64,000 nucleotides of DNA. Source: Sphingomonas endolithica. GTDB taxonomy: Bacteria; Pseudomonadota; Alphaproteobacteria; Sphingomonadales; Sphingomonadaceae. Shown in pieces: positions 44,583 through 52,434 of this stretch. Numbering within the stretch: the first letter of the stretch is position 1; each line of letters opens with the position of its first letter. The position numbers and the translations under genes are program-made. The notes beneath the pieces were generated by a model. The model saw only the letters and a program-made list of their open reading frames with translations. It was not told where the DNA came from and searched no databases. The stretch covers positions 2,676,501-2,740,500 of the forward strand of contig NZ_CP103057.1 in NCBI RefSeq assembly GCF_025231525.1. The letters run 5' to 3'.

Positions 44583-45410
44583 GTGAGCCAGTCTCGGGAC
44601 ATAATCCTTCTTAGGGCACGACATGTCGATGAGCATAATCAGCTTTTTGCCGAGCAACTGAGGCAAGTTAGCGGATGCGAAGTGCAGTTTCTCGTTGACG
44701 AACGATCTTCTCCAGTCCCATCGGACGATCCAATGGTTCTAAGCTTAAATAGCTTTAGCTACGATAAGTTGGGTCTCTACGTTCCGCCGGACGTTGCGTG
44801 GCGATGTGGAGACTACGGAGCCTACATCGCTTGGAGAGTTGACCCGACGCGATCCTTCTACTGGATTATAGAGGATGACGTGCGGATTGATGGCGACGCG
44901 TCAGAATTCTTTCGTCTTTGTGCGACTTCGAGCTCCGACCTGCTTGCTCCTCGCGTGCGAAAAACAGAGCGAGGAGACTTTTGGTGGCCGCATACAGTTT
45001 CGAAGAATGCCGTTCCACATTCTTGCCTGTTCGGTGCAATACGACTTTCCGCGAAAGCCGTTGAGCTATCGTACGAGAAGCGTACATCTCACTCTCGAAA
45101 GCTAAATCGGACTGCGCTATGGCCAAATGATGAAGGGCTCGTAGCAACGACCGTCGTTGCTAACGGCCTTAAAGCCACCGACTTCAATGAAATACTTCCC
45201 GGACTCTGGGACGAAGCTACGTTTTCGGTTACGAATCAGCCTATTTCCTTTAATCCCTTGCCTGGTCCACCCCGTTTGCTGCATCCCGTGCGGTTCAAAC
45301 CACGTCCACATGACTTTGCGAAGCAGACCAACCGGGATGACGCATCAAGTTTAAGGTTTCGCATACGTCAATGGATCGCTCGTAGGCTCAATAAGCTTTC
45401 TTCATGGTAG
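44583..45410 (+). CDS. Putative glycosyltransferase, AT-rich
   Basis: A 275-residue protein. The GTG start at 44583 has AAGGA seven bases upstream. RDIILLRARHVDEHNQLFAEQ opens the chain. The acidic motif in FYWIIEDDVRIDGDASEFF could be the metal-binding DxD-like site of a GT-A sugar transferase, and WPNDEGLVATTV could hold a catalytic acid. I cannot name the family. The base composition is clearly lower in GC than the core genes, and the gene sits between an IS remnant and an IS3 element, so it was probably acquired by transfer. Confidence 0.55.
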   Translation: MSQSRDIILLRARHVDEHNQLFAEQLRQVSGCEVQFLVDERSSPVPSDDPMVLSLNSFSYDKLGLYVPPDVAWRCGDYGAYIAWRVDPTRSFYWIIEDDVRIDGDASEFFRLCATSSSDLLAPRVRKTERGDFWWPHTVSKNAVPHSCLFGAIRLSAKAVELSYEKRTSHSRKLNRTALWPNDEGLVATTVVANGLKATDFNEILPGLWDEATFSVTNQPISFNPLPGPPRLLHPVRFKPRPHDFAKQTNRDDASSLRFRIRQWIARRLNKLSSW

Positions 45411-45581
45411 GCTACACGGAGCGCATGCTTATATTTACGCCTGCGGCGCGCGTGAGCAACCTCAACAGCGCGTAGGACATAAGATTGATATGCTTTAGGT
45501 ATTATTAGGGCTCTCGAAGGCTGAGCTGCTGCCGGTTTCGTGGACACCAAGATAAGGTGTTTTCGGAACCGGAGGGTGTAA

Positions 45582-45872
45582 ATGCAACGACGGAAGTTCA
45601 GCCGAGAGTTCAAGCTCGAGGCGGTGAAGTTGGTCCGAGATCGGGGCGTGGCGGTAGCGCAGGCCGCTCGGGACCTGGACCTGCACGAGAACGTGCTGCG
45701 CAAATGGGTCCGCGAAGCGGAAGCTGATCCCCAGTCTGCATTCCCGGGCAACGGTCAGATGAAGCCCGAGCAGCAGGAGATTGAGCGGCTGCGCCGCGAG
45801 TTGGCTCGGATGAAGACCGAACGTGACATCCTAAAAAAAGCCGCGGCCTACTTTGCCAGGGACTCGATATGA
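45582..45872 (+). CDS. IS3-family transposase OrfA (helix-turn-helix protein)
   Basis: A 96-residue protein with an HTH of the transposase-8 family (RRKFSREFKLEAVKLVRDRG, then VAQAARDLDLHENVLRKWVRE). A leucine-zipper-like C-terminus follows (QQEIERLRRELARMKTERDILKKAA). It binds the IS ends. Its stop overlaps the orfB ATG (ATGA), and a slippery A7G at 45833-45840 allows a -1 shift that fuses the two frames. Confidence 0.93.
   Translation: MQRRKFSREFKLEAVKLVRDRGVAVAQAARDLDLHENVLRKWVREAEADPQSAFPGNGQMKPEQQEIERLRRELARMKTERDILKKAAAYFARDSI
45833..45840 (+). promoter_or_regulatory. A7G slippery site for -1 programmed frameshift
   Basis: AAAAAAAG lies near the end of orfA. OrfB is in the -1 frame and is open from this site through its ATG (the fused chain reads KKSRGLLCQGLDMKF). 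IS3 elements make the active OrfAB transposase this way. Confidence 0.8.
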
Positions 45873-46747
45873 AGTTCGGGTTCATCGTAAAGCATCGAGG
45901 GATCTGGCCGGTGTCGTGGCTTTGCGGGGCGCTCGATGTCTCGCACAGTGGTTTCCACGCCTGGCTCGTGCGGGCGCCAAGTGCCCGGTCGCGCAGCGAC
46001 GAAGTGTATGCAGGGAAGATCCGGGCCAGCTTCATCTCCAGCTATCGAATTAATGGCGCGCGTCGCGTCTGGCACGATCTCTTGGCCGAAGGCCTTTCAT
46101 GTGGCCTGCACCGTGTCGAACGGCTGATGCGTGTGCACGGCCTGATGGCGCGGCCGCGACGCCGCGGTCTGCCCAAGGATCATGGCGAACGCTTGGTCAT
46201 CGCGGGCAACGTGCTCAATCGGCAGTTCAGCGCCGACGCGCCGAACCAGAAGTGGGTGGCCGACTTCACCTACATCTGGACCGCTGAAGGATGGCTGTAT
46301 GCTGCCGCGGTGATCGATCTGTTCTCGCGGCGGGTGGTCGGCTGGTCCCCTTCGACGTCGCTCAGGACAGGGATGAGCGATACGATGACGGCGCAACTCG
46401 TCACCGATGCGCTGGTTATGGTGATCTGGCGGCGTGGCAAGCCCGATGCGCTGCTGCATCACTCCGACCAGGGCAGCCAATATACTAGTGAGCAGTTCCA
46501 GCGGCTGATGGCCGACAACGGGGTCACGTGCTCGATGAGCCGGTCGGGCAACGTCTGGGACAACGCCGCGATAGGGAGCTTCTTCTCCTCGCTGAAGACC
46601 GAACGCATCGCGCGCAAAACCTACCGCACGCGCAATCAGGCAAGGCAGGACGTGTTCGATTACATCGAGCGCTTCTACAATCCCACGCGCAGGCACTCGA
46701 CCTTGGGCTATCTCTGCCCATGGACTTCGAGAAGCAGGCTCATATAG
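45869..46747 (+). CDS. IS3-family transposase OrfB (DDE integrase domain)
   Basis: A 292-residue rve-type integrase. N-terminal HTH_21 part: SSYRINGARRVWHDLLAEGL. The catalytic core has Asp in WVADFTYIWT, Asp in HHSDQGSQYTS and Glu in SFFSSLKTERI. Between the first and second Asp there is an eight-residue stretch (PSTSLRTG, bases 46349-46372) that interrupts the usual VVGWSMSDTMTAQ sequence and matches a REP-like motif. All three acidic residues remain, so activity is possible but not assured. Confidence 0.92.
   Translation: MKFGFIVKHRGIWPVSWLCGALDVSHSGFHAWLVRAPSARSRSDEVYAGKIRASFISSYRINGARRVWHDLLAEGLSCGLHRVERLMRVHGLMARPRRRGLPKDHGERLVIAGNVLNRQFSADAPNQKWVADFTYIWTAEGWLYAAAVIDLFSRRVVGWSPSTSLRTGMSDTMTAQLVTDALVMVIWRRGKPDALLHHSDQGSQYTSEQFQRLMADNGVTCSMSRSGNVWDNAAIGSFFSSLKTERIARKTYRTRNQARQDVFDYIERFYNPTRRHSTLGYLCPWTSRSRLI
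46349..46372 (+). repeat. REP-like 24-bp in-frame insert inside orfB
   Basis: CCTTCGACGTCGCTCAGGAC followed by AGGG is a short form of the dispersed TTCGAC..CTCAGGAC motif of sphingomonads. It is exactly 24 bases, so the frame is kept. Removing it gives GWSMSDTMTAQ, the common sequence of related IS3 transposases. Confidence 0.6.
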
Positions 46748-46923
46748 CCTAACTTGGTGTCCATGGGACCGGCAGCAGCTCAGGCAATCCTTTTGATTGC
46801 TGGAGACCTCTACGGGCTTGCCAAGGGTGCAAACTACTAAGCCAGCCGTGGCTATGATGCAAACCTAAGGGATCTGCTTTAAGGCGACCTTGTTCGGCAG
46901 TTGAGAATGAGCTAGCTTTGATA

Positions 46924-47730
46924 ATGGTTTCCATTCCGAGCTTCGCGCTAGGTTCTGCCCTTCCTCGCCTTATCCACCGGGTCCATTTGGGCGGCAAACT
47001 ACCGTCCGTCCTGCAAGCTAATTTGGATGCTGGGGCTCGCGAGAATATCGATTGGCATCAGCGCCTCTATGGAGAAGCGGAGATCCGAGAGTTTACGCTC
47101 CTACACTACGGCCCACGCGTTTACGAAATTTACGAACGGATCAGCCCGGAGTATCTCGCCGCCCGGTCCGACTTGTTCCGTTATTTGGTGATGTATAAGC
47201 TCGGCGGCGTCTACCTCGACACCAAAAGTCGTATCTCGAAGCCGCTGAACGACGTGCTGGCACTAGATGAACAGTTTGTCGTTTCGCAATGGCGTAACAA
47301 GGCCGAAGAGCCGCACTCTGGCCATGGATTACACCGGGAGCTTTCGGGCATCGCGGGCGGTGAATTCCAGCAGTGGCACATCGTGGCTCGTCCAGGACAC
47401 CCGTTTCTAGCCGCCGTGATTAATAGCGTGCTTGAGAACATTCGAGCCTACCGACCATGGACCGGCGTCGGTCGCAATGGCGTGCTTCGCGTTACAGGAC
47501 CGATTGCCTACACGCGTGCGATCGCGCCGCTTCTGGCGTACTATCCCCATCGTCGGGTTAAGAGTGAGCAGGAAATCGGTTTCGAATTCAGTTGTGTCGA
47601 ACGTAGCCCATTCACCTCTAGCCACTATTCCGAATGCACCGGCCCTGTCGTGAGAAAGGGCGTGATCTCTTCAATGCTGACGCGCGGCTTCGTCGCGTGC
47701 CAAAACCTTCGAAGGCAGGCTCGCAATTGA
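46924..47730 (+). CDS. Glycosyltransferase family 32-like (DXD sugar transferase)
   Basis: A protein of about 268 residues. LPRLIHRVHLGGKLP is the usual N-terminal IPKxIHx-like stretch. The core RSDLFRYLVMYKLGGVYLDT contains the DXD-type motif region (YLDTKSRI) of the Gly_transf_sug family, and WHIVARPGHPFLAAV follows. These enzymes transfer sugars such as mannose or galactose from nucleotide sugars. ATG at 46924 is preferred to TTG at 46918. It follows the IS3 element on the same strand. Confidence 0.82.
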   Translation: MVSIPSFALGSALPRLIHRVHLGGKLPSVLQANLDAGARENIDWHQRLYGEAEIREFTLLHYGPRVYEIYERISPEYLAARSDLFRYLVMYKLGGVYLDTKSRISKPLNDVLALDEQFVVSQWRNKAEEPHSGHGLHRELSGIAGGEFQQWHIVARPGHPFLAAVINSVLENIRAYRPWTGVGRNGVLRVTGPIAYTRAIAPLLAYYPHRRVKSEQEIGFEFSCVERSPFTSSHYSECTGPVVRKGVISSMLTRGFVACQNLRRQARN

Positions 47731-47753
47731 CGCGCTGAAGCACTTGGGCAAGG

Positions 47754-49193
47754 TCAAGATGGCTTAGTTAAGACACGCGTCCGTATCGCGCGAATTTCGT
47801 CCGTGAGGGGGTGATGGACAATGAACAAGCTCACTCCCCATAACAATATCCCGGAGGTAATCGCGCAGAGAAGCATTAATAAGGATGGCTGAGCTCCTTT
47901 GGCCGTAAGCATGAGAATAGCAACAGGTAAGATGGCGGCGAGCGTTAAAAGGGTGCTTTGCAAATAGGTCTTCGCCATTCCCCTAAATGATGTTCCCGTC
48001 ATCTTGTTAAGATAGGGACGGTAAAGCACAAATATAAAGGCAGCGTCGATGATCCTTGTGAATGCAACTGCCTCGATGCTGATAAAGCACGCGCCGACGA
48101 ATAGCAAAACAGATACAATCGTTCTCACAGCCTCAAGTCGAGTCTGCGTGCCGACGTTGCCAGTCACCGTGAACAACTCCCATGACATGGTCATGGCAAC
48201 AAGGATGATGGAGGATAGCGTAAGATAGACCAGCGGCACTGCCGCCGCCGCCCATTTCGCCCCATAAACGATGACGATGAATGGATGCGCCAAGATCGCC
48301 AGCCCCGCGAAGGCAGGCCAGAGGGTTGCCGTAATGACGGCAACCGTCTGAATGTACCGGTCACCAATCGGGATTCCGGACCGATGGTGGTTGGCGAAAT
48401 CGACAAGCATGACACGGCTAGCAAGATAGTGGATGTTGCCCCAGATCATATTGTTTATGCCGCTCGCCCGGTTGTACAATCCTAGGGCGCTAAGCCCTAA
48501 TATTCGGCCGAGCATGATCTCGCAGAAGCGCTGGGACAAATTAACGATTCCGGAATAACTAAACATCTGGACGCCGAAGCCGAAAATGTACTTCCACTCC
48601 GATAAGCCGAAGCTTGCGAACCAATACCTACGTCCAACAATGATAAATGAGGCAGAAAGAGTTATAGCGCTAATAACCTGGCCATAGGCCAAGCTCATAT
48701 ATTTGAATCCCAAGACGGCAAAGATGATCGTTGCGCTGCTTCCAATCAAGCTTGTTACAGCACCGATGAGAGCGATTTCCTTGAAACGGCCGTTCCGCTC
48801 AAGCTTAGCACCCGGCATGAATGATAATATGCCGAACAGCGGAACGACGGATAGCACAACGAGGATGTGCTTGACCCCTTCATTACGCAGAAAAGAGGCG
48901 GCCACGAACGCGAAAAGAAAAGTTGCGATCGTCTGGACGATGCAAATTATGGTATTAGCAGTGAACGTCGTGGCTTCCATGGGCCGCGTAAGGGTCTCCT
49001 CCCTGACAATCAGGGGCTGCAATCCGAAGTTCTGCAGCACGGCAAGCATCCCAACCATGGCCAATCCGATGGCGAAGACGCCCATCTCCTGCGGAGTGAG
49101 ATACCGGGCCAGAACCACGGATGAGCCGAACTGAAACAGGAAGGTCGCCGCCTGCGCAATGCCCATCCAAGCGAGCGATCTCTTGATCGACAC
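47754..49193 (-). CDS. Polysaccharide flippase Wzx (MOP family)
   Basis: A 479-residue polytopic protein. The typical start KRSLAWMGIAQAATFLFQFG leads into VLARYLTPQEMGVFAIGLAMVG. RFCEIMLGRILGLSALGLYN is the mid-protein segment of the oligosaccharide flippase family. About 12-14 helices. It would flip the lipid-linked repeat unit made by the neighbouring glycosyltransferases. GTG at 49193 has AAGG at fair spacing. Convergent with the GT32 gene. Confidence 0.87.
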   Translation of the reverse strand: MSIKRSLAWMGIAQAATFLFQFGSSVVLARYLTPQEMGVFAIGLAMVGMLAVLQNFGLQPLIVREETLTRPMEATTFTANTIICIVQTIATFLFAFVAASFLRNEGVKHILVVLSVVPLFGILSFMPGAKLERNGRFKEIALIGAVTSLIGSSATIIFAVLGFKYMSLAYGQVISAITLSASFIIVGRRYWFASFGLSEWKYIFGFGVQMFSYSGIVNLSQRFCEIMLGRILGLSALGLYNRASGINNMIWGNIHYLASRVMLVDFANHHRSGIPIGDRYIQTVAVITATLWPAFAGLAILAHPFIVIVYGAKWAAAAVPLVYLTLSSIILVAMTMSWELFTVTGNVGTQTRLEAVRTIVSVLLFVGACFISIEAVAFTRIIDAAFIFVLYRPYLNKMTGTSFRGMAKTYLQSTLLTLAAILPVAILMLTAKGAQPSLLMLLCAITSGILLWGVSLFIVHHPLTDEIRAIRTRVLTKPS

Positions 49194-49346
49194 GTTATAT
49201 ACCTTACCATGTTGAAGTTCGGGGCTGCTACTCGATGAAGAATAGGCTAGAAAGTGCGAAGCTCGTCTCCGCATTTGCAGCCATGCTTCGCTGGAAGAGC
49301 AGCATGAGCGTACGTGCTATAAGCACGCAGTGCCGTCCTGCTGCGG

Positions 49347-50429
49347 TCAAGGGCGGGTGCTTCCTTCAGAACGTTGAAACCGATGTGAGACCCTTTTACC
49401 AAGATCAATCATCGGGTTTTCGAATCGAAAAGTAGACAGGTGGGCAAGAAGCCATGTCACCGCCGCCAGAATAGGGCGCTTGGCGTATTTCTCGAGCGTG
49501 TCGCCAGTACCGAGCCATGTGTCGCCCAGCATGCCATGGATCACATATACGGCGAAAGAAATCGATGCGATATAACGCGCCGGTGTGGAACATAGAAGCG
49601 CGCGCAACCAGCCTGGCGCGGCAAAGATCGACACCCCAATGGTCATAGCTGCGAGATATGGCCGCGCATAAGCAAGAGGCACTAACGTCTCCATGCCCGA
49701 CAACAGCAGCAACGCTGCCAAAATCAGCGGTGTCCAGCGCGGCAGTCGCGCTATCCAGCGTGGCGCATCCGTCCAGTAAATCAGTAACGCGAGCGTTGCG
49801 CCGGCTAAGATTTCGTCAACGCGATGCCAAGTGACAATGCTCATCGGCTGCGCTGCGTCGATCCGGGCAATCGTCACGGCGATTGCGCCCAACGGCGCCA
49901 GCCACAATCCACGCGGGCCGGCAACGGCGACAATCACCGCGACAGCAAGGTAGAATTGCACCTCGACACAGAGGCTCCAGAGATGATGCCCGCCTGGCAT
50001 TAGATGATCGGGAGGCAAATTGGCAAAGAAGGCAAAGTTCGCCAGGGCAGTAATCGGCGATACGCCGTTAACCACGACTAGAATCAGGGTCGCCGCCCAT
50101 GCCAGCGGCATAATCCGGAACAAGCGTCTGATTAGGAAAACCGGCACCTGCTCACGGGTCATAAGAACCCGCGCAATGAGAAACCCAGACAAGCTAAAAA
50201 ACAGCGCCATCCCGGTTGCGGCAGTCGCAGTGTTTAAGCCCCAAGCATGAGGCCCCAGCGGTAGCCAGTGGCCGGCAATGACGCAAAGGATCGACATCGC
50301 TCGCCATCCGTCGAGTTCACTGATCCGTGTCGGCGCGCCGACGCGCGCATCGCCGCCGCCCGCTTCGGCTGCAGTCAATTCCGGTGTTGCGTAGATCGTC
50401 TTGATCGCTGTTTCATGCCAGCTGGCCAT
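49347..50429 (-). CDS. Acyltransferase family 3 membrane protein
   Basis: A 360-residue multi-pass protein of the OafA/NodX-like family. The catalytic His is in ELDGWRAMSILCVIAGHWLPL, the FFSLSGFLIARVLM motif follows and RRLFRIMPLAWAATL carries the Arg residues. HLWSLCVEVQFYLAV has the conserved SLxVExQFY. Such enzymes add acetyl or similar groups to surface sugars. ATG at 50429 has GAGGA nine bases upstream. Confidence 0.9.
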   Translation of the reverse strand: MASWHETAIKTIYATPELTAAEAGGGDARVGAPTRISELDGWRAMSILCVIAGHWLPLGPHAWGLNTATAATGMALFFSLSGFLIARVLMTREQVPVFLIRRLFRIMPLAWAATLILVVVNGVSPITALANFAFFANLPPDHLMPGGHHLWSLCVEVQFYLAVAVIVAVAGPRGLWLAPLGAIAVTIARIDAAQPMSIVTWHRVDEILAGATLALLIYWTDAPRWIARLPRWTPLILAALLLLSGMETLVPLAYARPYLAAMTIGVSIFAAPGWLRALLCSTPARYIASISFAVYVIHGMLGDTWLGTGDTLEKYAKRPILAAVTWLLAHLSTFRFENPMIDLGKRVSHRFQRSEGSTRP

Positions 50430-50663
50430 ACACTTTTGTCCTCGGTAATGAGGCATATCGATTTGCCTGAGGTCTGTCATTCGGCAGATAAAAAGGGATC
50501 TCAGCAGCGGTCTGACGCCTTTGCCGGGCTCTAGCGCTGTTGTTAAGCTAAGTCGCTGGCAATGTTGTTGTGCGAACCCCCAGTGCCCAATGGCCTCATC
50601 CCGACTGCTGCGAGCTTGAGCTCGCCCGGGGCTCACTGCGCCTGCAGAATGATCACTTGCCGG

Positions 50664-51808
50664 TTAAAGAGAAGGGGCTTCCATCACCCGCGGGGACGCC
50701 AAAACGGGTAGAGATTTTCGCTTGAGCATGGTGCCATCGCCGAGCACGCCGTCGGAACAGTCGCGCATCTTGCCGATGCACTCGCGCTCCCAGATAGCAC
50801 GCGTTGGTGGATCCCAGCCCTCCATGTAGTCGGCGTGGAAGGTCGAGCCACCCGCCATCGTCATGCCGTTCATGCGATCCGACGAGAACCACAGGTCACC
50901 ATCGCCTTTCTCGATCGTGTAGACGATTCCCTGCGTCAGTTCGGGGAGCACGTATGGATGGGTCGACGGGCATTTTTCGTAGCCCCAATCACCGTAGCTT
51001 GTATGTGCGACGTGGGAGCGGTGGTCGGCGCTGTCGAGCTGGCCGTTCCAGCACGAGCCGAAGTTGATGGCGGCCATGACCTGGCCCGCACCACCACAGT
51101 CGGTGACAGCCTCGGCGAACGTACCGCGGTGATCCGATGGCTTGCCAGGCGAGATGCACCGGAAGTGGAACGTCATGTTCTCCGGCTGAGCCTGCCCCAT
51201 CCGCTTCATGTCGTACCCGGAGACAACGCGCAGGCCAGTTGGCAGGCCAACGCAGCCCTTGGCTGCCATGCGGAAGCACTCCGGATCGCTGTCCGGGCGG
51301 CGCTTGTAATAGATCGACATGTAATCGGGCACGATCACCTTGCCCGCCGCATTCATCAACGCCGGGATCCAATATGCCGATCGGTTGAGCATATCCGAAC
51401 AGGTGCTGTCGCCGCTCGTGCGCAGGCTGGCGTAGGTCGACGCATAGTTGCCGCCTGTGTTCCCATACCATTGGTGGAGATGCGGCGACGCGCCCTTCTG
51501 GCCTGGATAGAGGATCGGATCGTCATAGTTCAGCTGCCCCGGCGAACAGATGAAGCGGAACGCACCAACCACGTCGGGTGCCATGCTCTTGGGAATGCCG
51601 TAGCCCGGCACAATCAGCGGTGCCGTATCGAAGGTGCTGGAAACCGGGGTAACCGTCATGGATTGCATGATTGACATCGCCGGAGCCGGCACCTGCCCAC
51701 AACAATTCGCCTTTGTTCAATCTTGGCGGCGTCCGCGCATTTTTCGCCTTGGGCAACCGCTAAACCGGCGGCGAGCAACGCTACCGCAGAAACAATAAAT
51801 TGATTCAC
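50664..51808 (-). pseudogene. DUF1996 secreted protein, frameshift after signal peptide
   Basis: The 340-residue main frame is a DUF1996 protein: FRFICSPGQLNYDDPILYPG, HLHQWYGNTGG, FHFRCISPGKPSDHRGTFAE, INFGSCWNGQLDSADHRSHV. It has no signal peptide. A GTG at 51808 in another frame starts MNQFIVSAVALLAAGLAVAQ, a clear signal peptide, and stays open into the overlap. Adding one G to the GGG at about 51700 joins IVVG to QVPAPAMSIMQ. The role of DUF1996 is unknown; many members are secreted and His/Cys-rich. If the shift is a sequence error, the gene is intact. Confidence 0.75.
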
Positions 51809-52434
51809 TGGTTCCCCGCTGGTGTATCAGCAGCCTTCTAAAGTCAAACAATCAGCGCAAGAGATTGTCCCGCCGGAGCGGTACGTTAAGTGAATAATAA
51901 TAGAGTTATTACGCTACTTGTGAAGGTGAAGCGGTCTCTATCTGGCGTTAGGACAGCACACTGCGATAAATTGGCCCGCTGCGCGACCCTAGCCACAGCA
52001 GGAGCTATACCGTAAGCCGCGTGACGAGGCGATTAGTTGGTGCGGTCCATTGGCCCTCGATCGCTTCGGTTCCCTCGCGAGCTGCACTCTATCTCCGCCT
52101 TGTGGTATGTCCGAGGCGCCTGCTGGTAGATAGGCGTCGCTTACTCGACGAGGCTGCACCCCATCCTGTTTACCCGGTCGCAGACATCGTCCCGCAACTT
52201 CAGCCGTAGGTTAAAGGCCACGCCTAACAGCCGCATCGCGAAAGCTCGACAAATTCCGCTATCACTGTCGCGGCCATCGATCGCCTCGGTATCAACGGCA
52301 TACGTGAAAATACTGCTTCTAATTGACGCAGCACGCCGATTGGGCGAGCGTCGCCGTGCCCGGAGGCGCTGATCTCGATTGTCGCTAGCGAGTACCTGCG
52401 CCAGTGCTCCCCAGACCGAAACAGGGAAGAAATT
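51809..52434. other. Intergenic region without recognised gene
   Basis: About 630 bases between the divergent DUF1996 and acyltransferase genes. Frames present are short and lack start signals. The part 51880-51920 is AT-rich and may contain promoters for both sides, but no clear -35/-10 pair was identified. Confidence 0.5.

Larger units (their letters stand above)
45522..46782 (+). mobile_element. Complete IS3-family insertion sequence
   Basis: A 1261-bp element. The left end TGAGCTGCTGCCGGTTTCGT and the right end, read inward, TGAGCTGCTGCCGGTCCCAT share 15 leading bases and a further GGACACCAAG block. The ends are TG...CA as in IS3. The flanking 3 bases are GGC on both sides (45519-45521 and 46783-46785), a target duplication that shows recent or undisturbed insertion. 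It codes for orfA and orfB with an A7G slippery site. Confidence 0.92.
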
